56,820 nucleotides of DNA from an uncultured Oceanospirillaceae bacterium (GCA_913057435.1 CAJXNY010000034.1:1-56820); one strand, 5' to 3'; positions 17,366 to 26,861 are shown, counted from the stretch's first letter. Translations and numbers: made by a program. The notes: a model not told the origin generated them from the letters alone.

Positions 17366-19708
17366 ATGAAGCAACGGGTTGTGGCAATGGTGAAAGTAGC
17401 CGGGTTTGAAATTCGTGTGCGTGGTGTGGTTCAGGGTGTGGGTTTTCGGCCGTTTGTCTGGCAACTGGCGCAGCAGCTGGGGCTGGCGGGTGTGGTTGCC
17501 AATGATGGCCAGGGCGTACGCATTGAACTGTGCTGTAGCGCAACGCAATGTGCTGAATTTATGCAGCAGTTACAACTGGATAGCCCACCACTGGCACAGA
17601 TTCAGGCGCTGGAAAGCCGGCTGGTAGAACTGAGCCCGACAGGCCAGTTTGATATTATCGCCAGCCAGAGTGGGGCTGTACGTACCGGTTGTGCGGCGGA
17701 TGCCGCCAGTTGTACACAATGCCTGAGCGAACTGAACGACCCTGACAACCGCCGCTACCGCTATCCGTTTATCAACTGTACCCACTGTGGCCCCCGGCTC
17801 AGCATTGTGCAGTCGATCCCCTGGGACCGCCCCTCTACCAGTATGGTGGTATTTCCCCTGTGCCCGGCCTGTCAGCGTGAATACGATGACCCCGGCGACC
17901 GGCGCTTCCATGCCCAGCCCAATGCCTGCCCGGACTGTGGCCCACAACTCTGGCTGGAAACTTCGGACGGGGTGACGCTGGAGGCCCCCGGTGAACTGTT
18001 TGGCGAGCTGCAGGCGCAGCTACAGACCGGGAAAATTCTCGCCATCCGTGGGCTGGGTGGTTTTCATCTGGTCTGTGATGCGACTAATGCTGCTGCGGTT
18101 ACCCGGCTGCGCCAGCGTAAAGCCCGCCCGGCTAAGCCCCTGGCGTTGATGGTGGCCGACCTTGATGTACTGACCGGTTACGCCCAGCGCACAGCGCAGG
18201 CTGATGCGGCGTTGCAAAGTCCGGCGGCACCGATTGTGCTGCTGGCTCGACATTCTGACTGCAGCTTGCCTGGTGCTGTTGCGCCCGGTCAGTATCAGCT
18301 GGGCTTTATGCTACCCGCCACACCGCTGCACCATCTGCTAATGGCAGGGCTGCAGACGCCACTGGTGATGACCAGTGGTAACCGTAGTGGCCAGCCACAG
18401 GCGATCAGTAACGACGAGGCCCGCCAGCAGCTGGTGGGGATTGCCGATTTGCTGGTGCTGCATAACCGCGAGATTATTAACCGGCTGGATGACTCGGTAC
18501 TGCGCGATACCCCTGCCGGTGTACAGCTGTTGCGCCGGGCCCGTGGCTACGCGCCGCAACCGCTGTCCCTGCCACCGGGCTTTGAACAGGCGAATGACCT
18601 GCTGGCGCTGGGTGCTGAGCTGAAGAACACGTTTTGTCTGATCAACGCAGGTCAGGCGATTCTCAGCCAGCATCTGGGCGACCTGACCGATGCACAGACC
18701 TGTGACAGCTGGGAGCAGGCGATCAGCCTCTATCGTCAGTTGTATCAGCATCAGCCGGTTTTACTGGCACACGACCGCCACCCGGATTACCGGCCTACCC
18801 AGTTTGCGCAGACCCAGTCGCTGCAAACGGGCATCCCGCTGGCTGCGGTACAGCACCACCATGCCCACATTGCCAGCTGCATGGGGGAGCATGGTTATCC
18901 ACGTACCGCCGCGCCGGTGCTGGGGATCTGTTTTGATGGCACCGGCTATGGTGACGATGGCACCCTGTGGGGCGGCGAGTTTCTACGGGCGGACTACTGT
19001 CAGGTACAGCGGCTGGGGTCACTGACCCCGGTGCCACTGGTGGGCGGTAGCCAGGCGATTCGTGAGCCCTGGCGTAATCTGTTTGCTCAGCTGGAGGCCT
19101 GGCAGGCGGGAGGTGACTGGGCGCAGCTCTGGCCTGCTTTTGCCGCGAAACCGCTGCCAACGCTGCGGGCCATGATGAAAAAACAGCTGAACTGCCCGTT
19201 AAGCAGCTCGGCCGGGCGTCTGTTCGATGCGGTGGCCGCTGCGCTGGGGTGCAGTTTTACGGCTATCAGTTATGAGGGTCAGGCCGCTATTGAACTGGAA
19301 ACACTGGCCCGGCAATGCAGCGCTGAGGTGAAGGGCTATCCGTTTGATTACCAGCAGCATGAAGGGCGCTGGTTGCTGGACCCGGCACCGATGTGGCAGG
19401 CGCTGATCGCTGACCTGCAGGCCGCTCGCCCAGCGGCGGAAATTGCTCAGGCCTTTCAGCTGGGTCTGGCAGACCAGAGTGCGTTATTGGCGGGGCAGCT
19501 GGCGAGGGCGCATTCGATCAGGACGGTGGTGCTGTCTGGCGGGGTGATTCAGAACCAGTGTTTACAGCAACGGCTGGTCAGCCAGCTGCAGGGCCAGGGA
19601 TTTCAGGTATGGCTGCCACAACAGTTACCCGCCAATGATGGCGGTATTGCGTTTGGTCAGGCGCTGGTCGCGGCGGCCAGGCAGTTACAGCATACAGCGG
19701 AGGCATAA
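17366..19708 (+). CDS. hypF: carbamoyltransferase HypF
   Basis: Converts carbamoyl phosphate to the thiocarbamate on HypE that becomes the CN ligands of the NiFe centre. The protein (780 aa) has all family domains in order: acylphosphatase (RGVVQGVGFRPFVW, residues about 20-33), two zinc fingers (CTQC ... CTHCGPR and CPAC ... CPDCGP, about 110-195), a YrdC-like domain (about 205-390, with LARHS and NRSGQP) and a Kae1/HypF carbamoyltransferase domain (HHHAHIASCMGEHG near 495, CFDGTGYGDDGTLWGGE near 517). Start uncertain: GTG 17363, ATG 17366 or ATG 17387. The stop codon shares a base with the rnz start (TAATG). It is separated from hypA-E by about 17 kb. Confidence 0.95.
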   Translation: MKQRVVAMVKVAGFEIRVRGVVQGVGFRPFVWQLAQQLGLAGVVANDGQGVRIELCCSATQCAEFMQQLQLDSPPLAQIQALESRLVELSPTGQFDIIASQSGAVRTGCAADAASCTQCLSELNDPDNRRYRYPFINCTHCGPRLSIVQSIPWDRPSTSMVVFPLCPACQREYDDPGDRRFHAQPNACPDCGPQLWLETSDGVTLEAPGELFGELQAQLQTGKILAIRGLGGFHLVCDATNAAAVTRLRQRKARPAKPLALMVADLDVLTGYAQRTAQADAALQSPAAPIVLLARHSDCSLPGAVAPGQYQLGFMLPATPLHHLLMAGLQTPLVMTSGNRSGQPQAISNDEARQQLVGIADLLVLHNREIINRLDDSVLRDTPAGVQLLRRARGYAPQPLSLPPGFEQANDLLALGAELKNTFCLINAGQAILSQHLGDLTDAQTCDSWEQAISLYRQLYQHQPVLLAHDRHPDYRPTQFAQTQSLQTGIPLAAVQHHHAHIASCMGEHGYPRTAAPVLGICFDGTGYGDDGTLWGGEFLRADYCQVQRLGSLTPVPLVGGSQAIREPWRNLFAQLEAWQAGGDWAQLWPAFAAKPLPTLRAMMKKQLNCPLSSSAGRLFDAVAAALGCSFTAISYEGQAAIELETLARQCSAEVKGYPFDYQQHEGRWLLDPAPMWQALIADLQAARPAAEIAQAFQLGLADQSALLAGQLARAHSIRTVVLSGGVIQNQCLQQRLVSQLQGQGFQVWLPQQLPANDGGIAFGQALVAAARQLQHTAEA

Positions 19709-20679
19709 TGCAGATTACTTTTTTGGGTACGTCCTCGGGTGCCCCCAGTCGTCAGCGCAATGTCAGTGCGACCGCAGTGTCGCCGGAGCGTGGACGGCGC
19801 TGGTTACTGGTCGATTGCGGTGAGGCGACTCAGCACCAGCTGCTGCGCACAGCGTTGTCACCGCAACAGCTGGCGGCAGTGCTGATCACCCATATTCATG
19901 GTGATCACTGTTATGGCCTGCCGGGGTTGCTGGCGTCGTGTCAGCTGAATGGCCGCACGGAGCCGCTGACGCTGATTGGCCCGGCTGCTGTCTGGGACTA
20001 TTTACAGGCGGTGATTCGCTTTACCGAACTGCAGATCAGTTACCCGCTGGAGTTTATTGCCGTCAGTGATGAGCTGGCCCTGACCCGCGCCGGGTTTGCC
20101 ATCAGCGCTCATCCTCTGAGCCACCGGGTGCCCAGCTGGGGTTATCGACTGCAGGAAACCGGCATCCAGAATCGGCTGGATGTGGCGCGTTTACGTGCAG
20201 AGGGCATTCCGGCCGGGCCGCTGTATGCCCGCTTACAGCGGGGTGAGGATTGCCCGCTGGCAGATGGCCGGGTGCTGAAAAGTTGCTGCTATACCGAGCC
20301 GTCGCGACGGCCCAGAACTCTGGTGATCGGCGGTGATAATGACCGCCCTGAATTGTTGGCAACTGCCTGTCATGGGGCTGATCTGCTGATCCATGAAGCA
20401 ACCTACACCGAGGATGTGCTGGTTCAGGTGGGGCCTGAACCACAACACAGCTGTGCTGCACAGGTGGCCCGTTTTGCTCAGACACAGGGACTGAATAACC
20501 TTATTCTGACCCACTTCAGCCCACGTTATCGCGCTCAGGCCCGTAAACCCCGGGAGCGCAGCATGGCGGAGCTTGAAGCTGAAGCGCGCCAGCACTACGG
20601 TGGGCAGCTGTACCTGGCGCAGGATTTTGACTGTTATCAGCTGACCCCTCAGGGCGAGCTTGTCCGGCTGCAACGCTGA
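19708..20679 (+). CDS. rnz: ribonuclease Z/BN (tRNase Z)
   Basis: Zinc-dependent beta-lactamase-fold endonuclease that matures tRNA 3' ends. The 323-aa protein begins with the usual MQITFLGTSSGAPS segment, then the HxHxDH motif in THIHGDHCYGLPGLL (about residues 63-77). Further ligands lie in HPLSHRVPSWGYR, GDNDRP and NLILTHFSPRY. The length is that of the short (bacterial) form. The ATG overlaps the hypF stop by one base, so it is probably translated from the hypF message. This is unusual, as rnz is a housekeeping gene while hypF serves only the hydrogenase. Confidence 0.93.
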   Translation: MQITFLGTSSGAPSRQRNVSATAVSPERGRRWLLVDCGEATQHQLLRTALSPQQLAAVLITHIHGDHCYGLPGLLASCQLNGRTEPLTLIGPAAVWDYLQAVIRFTELQISYPLEFIAVSDELALTRAGFAISAHPLSHRVPSWGYRLQETGIQNRLDVARLRAEGIPAGPLYARLQRGEDCPLADGRVLKSCCYTEPSRRPRTLVIGGDNDRPELLATACHGADLLIHEATYTEDVLVQVGPEPQHSCAAQVARFAQTQGLNNLILTHFSPRYRAQARKPRERSMAELEAEARQHYGGQLYLAQDFDCYQLTPQGELVRLQR

Positions 20680-20715
20680 CTGGCGTTTGCCAGATGAAAA
20701 GGAGTTTATCGACGC

Positions 20716-20889
20716 ATGAATGCCCTGTGGGTGCGAATGCTGCTGCCACTGGTGATCGCCGGTTGTGCGGCTGATCCGATTGAGCAGCTCAGGCTGGCTG
20801 ATCGCAGCTACCAGCTGGAACTGACCCCGCTGACCTGGTACACAGCAGCGGGCTGCCGGGGTGTCTGGCAGGCTGCGGCCATTGAGTAA
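20716..20889 (+). CDS. small putative lipoprotein (57 aa)
   Basis: A short ORF reading MNALWVRMLLPLVIAGC at its start. The lipobox IAGC at residues 14-17 fits a lipoprotein signal, leaving only 40 mature residues. AAGGAG lies upstream at about 20698-20703. Its end (AAGCRGVWQ) vaguely recalls the SGCQGDWRL end of the following protein, so it could be a decayed relative. No function is assigned. It is in line with rnz and the next gene. Confidence 0.45.
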   Translation: MNALWVRMLLPLVIAGCAADPIEQLRLADRSYQLELTPLTWYTAAGCRGVWQAAAIE

Positions 20890-20950
20890 ACCGCTGGCGT
20901 GCTGATGCAGGTAGCGGTTGATAAAGGTAATGATAAGGGAGTATGCACGG

Positions 20951-21352
20951 ATGAAATTAGCAGCATTGTCTCTATTGGCCACCGTTGTGCTGACGGGGTA
21001 CGGCTGTAGCAATAGTACCCACATTTCACCAACTGTCGTCGAAGGTGCTGAGCTGTTTGAGGTGGTCGCCACCCCCACGATGCAGACCAGCCATACCGGC
21101 GTTACCTGTGTCGGGGCGCGAGGCCAGGTCTGGATAAAAGACGGAACGGTGGGCGGTGTACTTACCGATGATCGGCAGCGGAACTTTAAAATCACCGGCC
21201 GCCTCAAGGCTGACCACAGCGTTGAAGCCGGGATTGCCGTCAACGGCCAGCTGGTTGCCAGCTGGGGTGGTCAGGTCCGGCACAACGCCGGTCATGGCAG
21301 CTGGCGGGATGAAAGTGGCTGTCAGGGTGACTGGCGGCTGTCGTCTCTCTGA
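20951..21352 (+). CDS. small exported protein of unknown function
   Basis: A 133-aa protein with a hydrophobic N-terminus (LAALSLLATVVLTGYGCSN). A Cys follows the signal at residue 19, but the lipobox GYGC is atypical (Tyr at -2), so lipoprotein status is uncertain. The mature part has a glycine-rich C-terminal module with paired Cys and Trp (VTCVGARGQVWI ... SGCQGDWRL), likely a small beta-sheet domain held by a disulfide. The ATG at 20951 follows AGGGAG. I do not recognise a named family. Nothing links it to the hydrogenase except position. Confidence 0.6.
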   Translation: MKLAALSLLATVVLTGYGCSNSTHISPTVVEGAELFEVVATPTMQTSHTGVTCVGARGQVWIKDGTVGGVLTDDRQRNFKITGRLKADHSVEAGIAVNGQLVASWGGQVRHNAGHGSWRDESGCQGDWRLSSL

Positions 21353-21406
21353 CCCTGTCGGACGGGACGGCGCTGTCTGCCCCTGTTAACCTCCTTAGCC
21401 TCATCC

Positions 21407-21445
21407 CTGACTGACTGACTGACTGACTGACTGACTGACTGACTG
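21407..21445. repeat. CTGA tetranucleotide microsatellite
   Basis: About nine and a half uninterrupted copies of CTGA/GACT. It lies between the exported protein gene and hupS, roughly 300 bases upstream of the predicted hupS promoter. It is outside any ORF I accept. Such tracts are prone to slippage. Confidence 0.95.
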
Positions 21446-21748
21446 CCTGTCGTCCATGGCGATTGTCTTCTGACTGTCACTTCTCTGAAACGCCTACTCG
21501 CTAACGCCCCTTGTCTTTGTGACTGAGTTTACCTTTTCACGCTATCCGGGAGAGGCGACAACTATGCTGACACAGGGGGTATACCAGAAACAGTCATAAA
21601 GTTGTGGCTGGTTCGTTGTCGCTCCGTCTCACACTGCTGTAGCAGACCGGTTAGTGGCTTTCCAGCGCTGTTGGCAACTGACAGATCTGCACGCATTAGC
21701 GAACGTAAAAGTATCGCTATCTAGTTGATAAATAGGATCTTTTATATA

Positions 21749-21765
21749 TGGCCCTGTTTTTGCTT
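21749..21765 (+). promoter_or_regulatory. sigma-54 (-24/-12) promoter of hupSL
   Basis: TGGCCCTGTTTTTGCTT matches the TGGCAC-N5-TTGCW consensus, with GG at 21750-21751, exactly ten bases, then GC at 21762-21763. Transcription should begin near 21775, giving a leader of about 140 bases to hupS. The NtrC-type activator HoxA is encoded in the same locus. Confidence 0.75.
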
Positions 21766-21914
21766 ATCGCATTCTCTAATACATAAAGCGAAACCTATAA
21801 AAACGATAAGCGAAGTGGGTGGTGTGCTGTGTCTGCCCGGGCTGGAGTTGCGCGGTTACCGATGAGTGGGTCGGTGCGTTGTACTCCCGTCGCCTCGCCG
21901 ACGGAGAAGAGCTG

Positions 21915-22994
21915 ATGTCTGAGATTGAAACGTTTTACCAAGTGATGCGGCGGCAGGGAATTACCCGCCGCAGCTTTCTGAAATACTGCAGCCTGACGGC
22001 CGCCGCGCTGGGACTGGGGCCAACCTTTGCGCCGCAGATTGCCAACGCGATGGAAACAAAGCCGCGTACGCCGGTGGTATGGCTGCATGGGCTGGAGTGT
22101 ACCTGTTGCTCTGAGTCTTTTATCCGTTCTGCCCATCCGCTGGTTAAAGACGTGGTGCTGTCGATGATCTCGCTGGATTACGACGACACTCTGATGGCGG
22201 CCGCCGGTCACCATGCCGAACAGGCGCTGGAAGACACCATCCAGAAATATAAAGGTGAGTACATCCTGGCGGTGGAGGGGAATCCGCCACTCAATGAAGA
22301 TGGCATGTTCTGCATCGTCGGTGGCAAGCCGTTTCTGGATCAGCTCAAACACGCCGCCAAAGATGCCAAAGCCATCATTGCCTGGGGCAGCTGTGCCTCC
22401 TGGGGCTGTGTGCAGGCCGCACGGCCGAATCCGACCCAGGCGGTGCCAATCCATAAAGTGATCACCGACAAACCGATTATCAAAGTGCCGGGCTGTCCGC
22501 CGATTGCTGAAGTGATGACCGGCGTGATCACTTATATGCTGACCTTTGGCCGGTTGCCTGAGCTGGACCGTCAGGGCCGCCCGAAGATGTTTTACAGCCA
22601 GCGTATCCATGATAAATGCTATCGCCGCCCGCACTTCGATGCGGGTCAGTTTGTGGAAAGCTGGGATGACGAAGGCGCGCGCAAAGGCCACTGTCTGTAC
22701 AAAGTGGGCTGTAAAGGCCCGACCACCTACAACGCCTGCTCCACCGTGCGCTGGAACGAAGGCACCTCATTCCCGATCCAGGCCGGTCATGGCTGTATTG
22801 GTTGTTCCGAAGATGGCTTCTGGGACAAGGGCTCATTCTATGACCGTCTGAGCAATATTCCGCAGTTTGGCATTGAACAGAATGCCGACCAGATCGGCAC
22901 CGCCGTGGCGGGCACTGTGGGCGCGGGTATCGCCGCCCATGCCGCCGTCAGCGCGATCAAACGTGCCCAGCATAAAGGAGACCAGCCAGCATGA
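21915..22994 (+). CDS. hupS: uptake [NiFe]-hydrogenase small subunit, oxygen-tolerant type
   Basis: Electron-transfer subunit of a periplasm-facing membrane-bound hydrogenase. The 359-aa precursor has a Tat signal ([12 protein letters not shown] at 18-19) with likely cleavage after ANA at residue 45. Counting from there, the cysteines are C17, C19, C20, C115, C120 and C149. This is the six-Cys set that binds the [4Fe-3S] proximal cluster of oxygen-tolerant group 1d enzymes; ordinary enzymes have Gly at 19 and 120. HCIGC-type and NACSTVRW segments hold the medial and distal clusters. A C-terminal hydrophobic helix anchors it in the membrane. The ATG at 21915 follows GGAGAAG. It overlaps hupL by four bases. 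Confidence 0.96.
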   Translation: MSEIETFYQVMRRQGITRRSFLKYCSLTAAALGLGPTFAPQIANAMETKPRTPVVWLHGLECTCCSESFIRSAHPLVKDVVLSMISLDYDDTLMAAAGHHAEQALEDTIQKYKGEYILAVEGNPPLNEDGMFCIVGGKPFLDQLKHAAKDAKAIIAWGSCASWGCVQAARPNPTQAVPIHKVITDKPIIKVPGCPPIAEVMTGVITYMLTFGRLPELDRQGRPKMFYSQRIHDKCYRRPHFDAGQFVESWDDEGARKGHCLYKVGCKGPTTYNACSTVRWNEGTSFPIQAGHGCIGCSEDGFWDKGSFYDRLSNIPQFGIEQNADQIGTAVAGTVGAGIAAHAAVSAIKRAQHKGDQPA

Positions 22995-24802
22995 GCGAGC
23001 TGAATGTACAGAACAGTACCGATAACAGCGGCCGCCGGATTGTGGTTGATCCGGTTACCCGCATCGAAGGGCATATGCGCTGTGAGGTCAACGTGGATGA
23101 GAACAACATCATCCGCAACGCGGTCTCCACCGGCACTATGTGGCGCGGGCTGGAAGTAATCCTGAAAGGGCGTGACCCCCGTGATGCCTGGGCCTTTGTT
23201 GAACGTATCTGTGGTGTCTGCACCGGCACCCATGCGCTGACCTCGGTACGAGCGGTGGAAGATGCACTGGGGATTCAGATCCCGCTCAATGCCCATCTGA
23301 TCCGCCAGCTGATGGATAAAACGCTGCAGATTCACGACCACATTGTGCATTTTTACCACCTGCACGCGCTGGACTGGGTCAACCCGGTGAATGCCCTCAA
23401 GGCGGACCCGAAAGCCACCTCCGAACTGCAACAAATGGTTTCACCGCACCATCCAAAATCCTCACCGGGTTACTTCAAGGATGTGCAGACCCGGCTGAAG
23501 AAATTTGTGGAGGGCGGCCAGCTGGGGCTGTTCGCCAATGGCTACTGGGATAACCCGGCCTACAAAATGCCAGCCGAAGCCGACCTGATGGCCGTGGCAC
23601 ATTATCTGGAAGCGCTGGACCTGCAGAAAGAGGTGGTGAAAATTCACGCCATCTTTGGCGGCAAAAACCCCCATCCTAACTACCTGGTGGGCGGCGTCGC
23701 CTGTGCCATCAATATTGATGGCACCGGTGCCTCCGGTGCGCCGGTCAATATGGTGACGCTCAATTTCGTGCTGGAACGGATCAGAGAAGCGCAGGCGTTT
23801 ACCAAGAACGTCTACCTGCCCGATGTGATGGCTGTGGCCAGCATCTACAAAAACTGGCTCTATGGTGGCGGCCTGGCCGAGCAGAACCTGCTCTCCTACG
23901 GCACCTTTACCCAGGTGCCGTACGACAAGTCTACTGACCTGCTGCCCGCCGGTGCCATCGTCAATGGTAACTGGGATGAAGTACTGCCAGTAGACGTACG
24001 GGACCCGAGCGAAATTCAGGAGTTTGTGACCCACAGCTGGTACAGCTACGACGGTGATGAAAACCAGGGTCTGCACCCCTGGGATGGGGTAACCGAGCCG
24101 AAATTCGAGCTGGGGCCTAAGACCGTTGGCACCAAAACCAATATCAAAGAGCTGGACGAAGCGGCCAAGTACAGCTGGATTAAAGCGCCACGCTGGAAAG
24201 GCCACGCCATGGAAGTGGGGCCGCTGGCGCGCTACATCATCGCCTACGCCTCGGGCAAAGAGTACGTTAAAGAGCAGGTCGACCGTTCGTTGGCAGGCTT
24301 TAACCAGGCCACCGGCCATGAGCTGGGGCTGAAGCAGTTCCTGCCCTCCACCCTGGGCCGTACCCTGGCGCGGGCGCTGGAATGTGAGCTGTGCTGCGAT
24401 ACCATGCTCGATGACTGGCACCAGCTGGTGGGCAACATCAAGAACGGCGACAGCTCCACCGCTAACGTCGAGAAGTGGGACCCCAGCAGCTGGCCGAAAG
24501 AGGCCAAAGGGGTCGGCATCAACGAAGCACCGCGAGGCGCGCTGGGCCACTGGATCAAGATCAGGGATGGCAAGATCGAAAACTACCAGGCCATTGTACC
24601 GACCACCTGGAACGGCAGCCCCCGTGATGCTGAAGGCAATATCGGTGCCTTTGAAGCGGCCTTGCTGAACACCCCGATGGAACGGCCGGATGAGCCGGTG
24701 GAAATTCTGCGCACCCTGCACAGTTTTGACCCCTGCCTGGCCTGTTCTACCCATGTCATGTCCGAGGACGGCCAGGAGCTGACCAAGGTCAAAATCCGCT
24801 AA
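22991..24802 (+). CDS. hupL: uptake [NiFe]-hydrogenase large subunit
   Basis: Catalytic subunit, 603 aa, oxidising H2 at a NiFe(CN)2CO centre. N-terminal L1 motif [10 protein letters not shown] gives nickel ligands C74 and C77. The C-terminal L2 motif DPCLACSTH gives C582 and C585. A 15-residue tail after His588 ([15 protein letters not shown]) is the peptide removed by the HupD protease once nickel is in place. RIEGH near residue 24 carries the conserved Glu of proton transfer. It has no signal of its own and is exported with HupS by the Tat system. It starts within the hupS stop (ATGA overlap). Confidence 0.97.
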   Translation: MSELNVQNSTDNSGRRIVVDPVTRIEGHMRCEVNVDENNIIRNAVSTGTMWRGLEVILKGRDPRDAWAFVERICGVCTGTHALTSVRAVEDALGIQIPLNAHLIRQLMDKTLQIHDHIVHFYHLHALDWVNPVNALKADPKATSELQQMVSPHHPKSSPGYFKDVQTRLKKFVEGGQLGLFANGYWDNPAYKMPAEADLMAVAHYLEALDLQKEVVKIHAIFGGKNPHPNYLVGGVACAINIDGTGASGAPVNMVTLNFVLERIREAQAFTKNVYLPDVMAVASIYKNWLYGGGLAEQNLLSYGTFTQVPYDKSTDLLPAGAIVNGNWDEVLPVDVRDPSEIQEFVTHSWYSYDGDENQGLHPWDGVTEPKFELGPKTVGTKTNIKELDEAAKYSWIKAPRWKGHAMEVGPLARYIIAYASGKEYVKEQVDRSLAGFNQATGHELGLKQFLPSTLGRTLARALECELCCDTMLDDWHQLVGNIKNGDSSTANVEKWDPSSWPKEAKGVGINEAPRGALGHWIKIRDGKIENYQAIVPTTWNGSPRDAEGNIGAFEAALLNTPMERPDEPVEILRTLHSFDPCLACSTHVMSEDGQELTKVKIR

Positions 24803-24851
24803 TCCAGGGTGCAGGTCAGCCCGGCTGGCCTGCGCAATCGGAGGGAATACT

Positions 24852-25586
24852 ATGACGATGGCAGTGAATAAACCTGAGCCTGCTAAGGCGCAGCAGGATG
24901 CGCCGCTGCAACGTAAACAGACCGCCGTGTTTGTCTATGAGTGGCCGCTACGGTTGTGGCACTGGGTCACCGTCTTCTCGGTGCTGATCCTGTGTGTGAC
25001 CGGTTACTTTATCGGCGCACCACTGCCCAGCATGCCCGGCGAAGCGATCGATAACTACCTGATGGGCTACATCCGCTTTGCGCACTTCAGTGCCGGTTAC
25101 GTGCTGGCGGTGGGCTTTGTCGGCCGCATCTACTGGGCATTTGTTGGCAACAGCCATGCCCGCGAGCTGTTTGTGGTGCCGCTGCACAAAAAGGCCTGGT
25201 GGAAAGAAGCCTGGCATGAAGTGCGCTGGTATCTGTTTCTGGAACGGGTGCCGAAAAAATACATCGGCCATAACCCGGTGGGCCAGGCGGCGATGTTTTT
25301 TATGTTCGTGCTGGGCAATATTTTTATGATATTCACCGGCTTCGCGCTCTACGGCGAAGGGCTGGGGATGGACAGCTGGGCCGACCAGGCGTTCGGCTGG
25401 CTGATCCCGCTGATGGGCCAGAGTCAGGATGTACACACCTGGCACCATCTGGGGATGTGGTACCTGATCATCTTCGTGATGATTCATGTATACGTGGCGA
25501 TCCGTGAAGACATCATGTCTCGCCAGAGCCTGATCTCCACCATGATTGGTGGCTGGCGGATGTTCAAGGATGACCGTCCCGATTAA
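24852..25586 (+). CDS. cybH: Ni/Fe-hydrogenase b-type cytochrome subunit
   Basis: Di-heme cytochrome b (244 aa) that anchors the hydrogenase and passes electrons to the quinone pool. Four TM helices are visible: about 40-60 (with RLWHWVTVFSV), 75-98, 145-167 and 195-217 (WHHLGMWYLIIFVMIHVYV). His residues in these helices are the candidate heme ligands. GGAGGGAA precedes the ATG at 24852. It is the third gene of the structural operon, followed by a hairpin terminator. Confidence 0.95.
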   Translation: MTMAVNKPEPAKAQQDAPLQRKQTAVFVYEWPLRLWHWVTVFSVLILCVTGYFIGAPLPSMPGEAIDNYLMGYIRFAHFSAGYVLAVGFVGRIYWAFVGNSHARELFVVPLHKKAWWKEAWHEVRWYLFLERVPKKYIGHNPVGQAAMFFMFVLGNIFMIFTGFALYGEGLGMDSWADQAFGWLIPLMGQSQDVHTWHHLGMWYLIIFVMIHVYVAIREDIMSRQSLISTMIGGWRMFKDDRPD

Positions 25587-25590
25587 GTCT

Positions 25591-25633
25591 GCCTGCTGCC
25601 CTGATGTCCGTTCGGGGCGGTAGCAGGCTTATT
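25591..25633 (+). terminator. hairpin terminator after the hydrogenase structural operon
   Basis: GCCTGCTGCC (25591-25600) pairs with GGTAGCAGGC (25619-25628) and runs into TTATTTC. A diverged copy of this segment is found near 27012. Confidence 0.65.
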
Positions 25634-25831
25634 TCGCGCCGGGGTTTTCTGCCCGTTAGCCCTGGTACTGGGCAACCGCTTCCTTGCACGGTCGGTTGTA
25701 CAGGGGCCTGCACTTACCGGAGGTAAGGCAAGGCCCGCTCCATGATCTGTTGTTTCGGGTGGTGTGCTGATCTAACCCTCAGTCAGCACGTTTGTGCCAC
25801 CCGTTTTTTACCCCTCTGGAGGCTCTCGCCA

Positions 25832-26119
25832 ATGTCCCATACTGCGCCTTCGCCCCAACACTGGCGCTATAAATCCCGCAAACCTGAACACCCAGGCCAG
25901 CTGCTGGAACGCTGCTACATGATCCCCATGGGCATCAGCCAGTCGGCCCTGGCCCGCCAGCTGGGCATCTCCCGCCGCCGGGTGAATGAGATCGTCAACG
26001 GCCAGCGCGCCATCAGCGCGGATACCGCTATGCTGCTATCGGACTACTTCCACACCACCCCGATGTTCTGGCTGGAAAAGCAGCAACTCTGGGAGTTGTA
26101 TGAGGCCAGTCGGCGTTAG
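25832..26119 (+). CDS. HigA-family antitoxin-like XRE regulator, orphan
   Basis: A 95-aa protein of the HigA/VapI type: LARQLGISRRRVNEIVNGQRAIS is the helix-turn-helix at about residues 40-62, followed by MLLSDYFHTTPMFWLEKQ, typical of HigA antitoxins. TCTGGAGG lies about ten bases upstream of the ATG at 25832. No HigB/RelE-like toxin ORF is next to it, so it is an orphan antitoxin or a solitary regulator. A truncated copy lies at 27155-27328. It is placed directly downstream of cybH, in the interruption of the hydrogenase locus. Confidence 0.85.
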   Translation: MSHTAPSPQHWRYKSRKPEHPGQLLERCYMIPMGISQSALARQLGISRRRVNEIVNGQRAISADTAMLLSDYFHTTPMFWLEKQQLWELYEASRR

Positions 26120-26306
26120 GTGAAAATTGGCATATCTTAGGAAGGGGGAGGAAAACCGGCTTGCTATCCGTAGAGCAGGCTTCGTGTGCTGGTACTCTGC
26201 CTGCTATGAATGAAATGAGAGTGGAGAGATTATTAATGCTGAGATAGTGGCTGCGCTTTTCAATCGGCTGTATCGAACGTAGTAGTTCTTTATTGCCATA
26301 ACTTCG

Positions 26307-26861
26307 TTAAGCTTTTGCCTTGAAATTAAGGGAGTTATCTATATTTGAATTTTTAAATTCTGAAATTTTACTCCAGGCTTCTTTGAATTCTTTATCAGTT
26401 AAAATTTGATTCTTTGACCACCCCTTTTCAAGGTCCGCATCAGTAAAAAAATCACCTTTCTGAAAATCCCTGAATGTATATTTTTCATTACTATCAAAGC
26501 TTAGTGTCTCTAGTTTGTCTCCGTATTTAGCCTCAAGCTTCTCTTTTACTGAGCTGAAATTTCGCTCTGATGCACTATCAAATTTCAGCCCTACATCGTG
26601 AGAACTGACAACCATGTCGCCGAAAGTTGCCGCAACTATGACGCCATCAACGCGGAAGATACCGTCCATTTTTGTGCTTAACGTTGTCAGATAACCCTCA
26701 GAAAATTTATCGAAAGTTGCTATGTCTGGTATCGCCATAGGGGCTATTTGTCCGGACATCCCAGAACGGTCAATATCTTTGCTTATAGGCATATTTGCTA
26801 CAGGCTGACTTTTTCTTATGTCAAAAGTAGTAGCCGTTGATATAGGAGTTATCGTGCTCAT
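26307..26861 (-). CDS. hypothetical protein, AT-rich, foreign-looking
   Basis: A 184-aa protein of no family I recognise. It has a Ser/Thr/Pro-rich N-terminus of about 45 residues without signal peptide, then an acidic/basic mixed region rich in Lys, Asp, Phe (FSEGYLTTLSTKMDG, KEKLEAKYGDKLETLSF, KGDFFTDADLEKGW). AGAAGGA is eight bases upstream of the ATG at 26861, so expression is plausible. Base composition is much more AT-rich than the neighbours. It is bracketed by a HigA-type gene and its decayed copy. This points to recent acquisition. An unsecreted or specially secreted effector-like protein is conceivable but unproven. Confidence 0.6.
   Translation of the reverse strand: MSTITPISTATTFDIRKSQPVANMPISKDIDRSGMSGQIAPMAIPDIATFDKFSEGYLTTLSTKMDGIFRVDGVIVAATFGDMVVSSHDVGLKFDSASERNFSSVKEKLEAKYGDKLETLSFDSNEKYTFRDFQKGDFFTDADLEKGWSKNQILTDKEFKEAWSKISEFKNSNIDNSLNFKAKA

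Noticed and set aside
23462-24754. 430-codon open frame antisense to hupL
   Set aside because: Shadow of a highly conserved gene in a GC-rich stretch; no start signal or similarity.
25742-25831. HigB toxin upstream of the HigA-type gene
   Set aside because: No ORF of suitable length or with RelE-like residues lies on either side.
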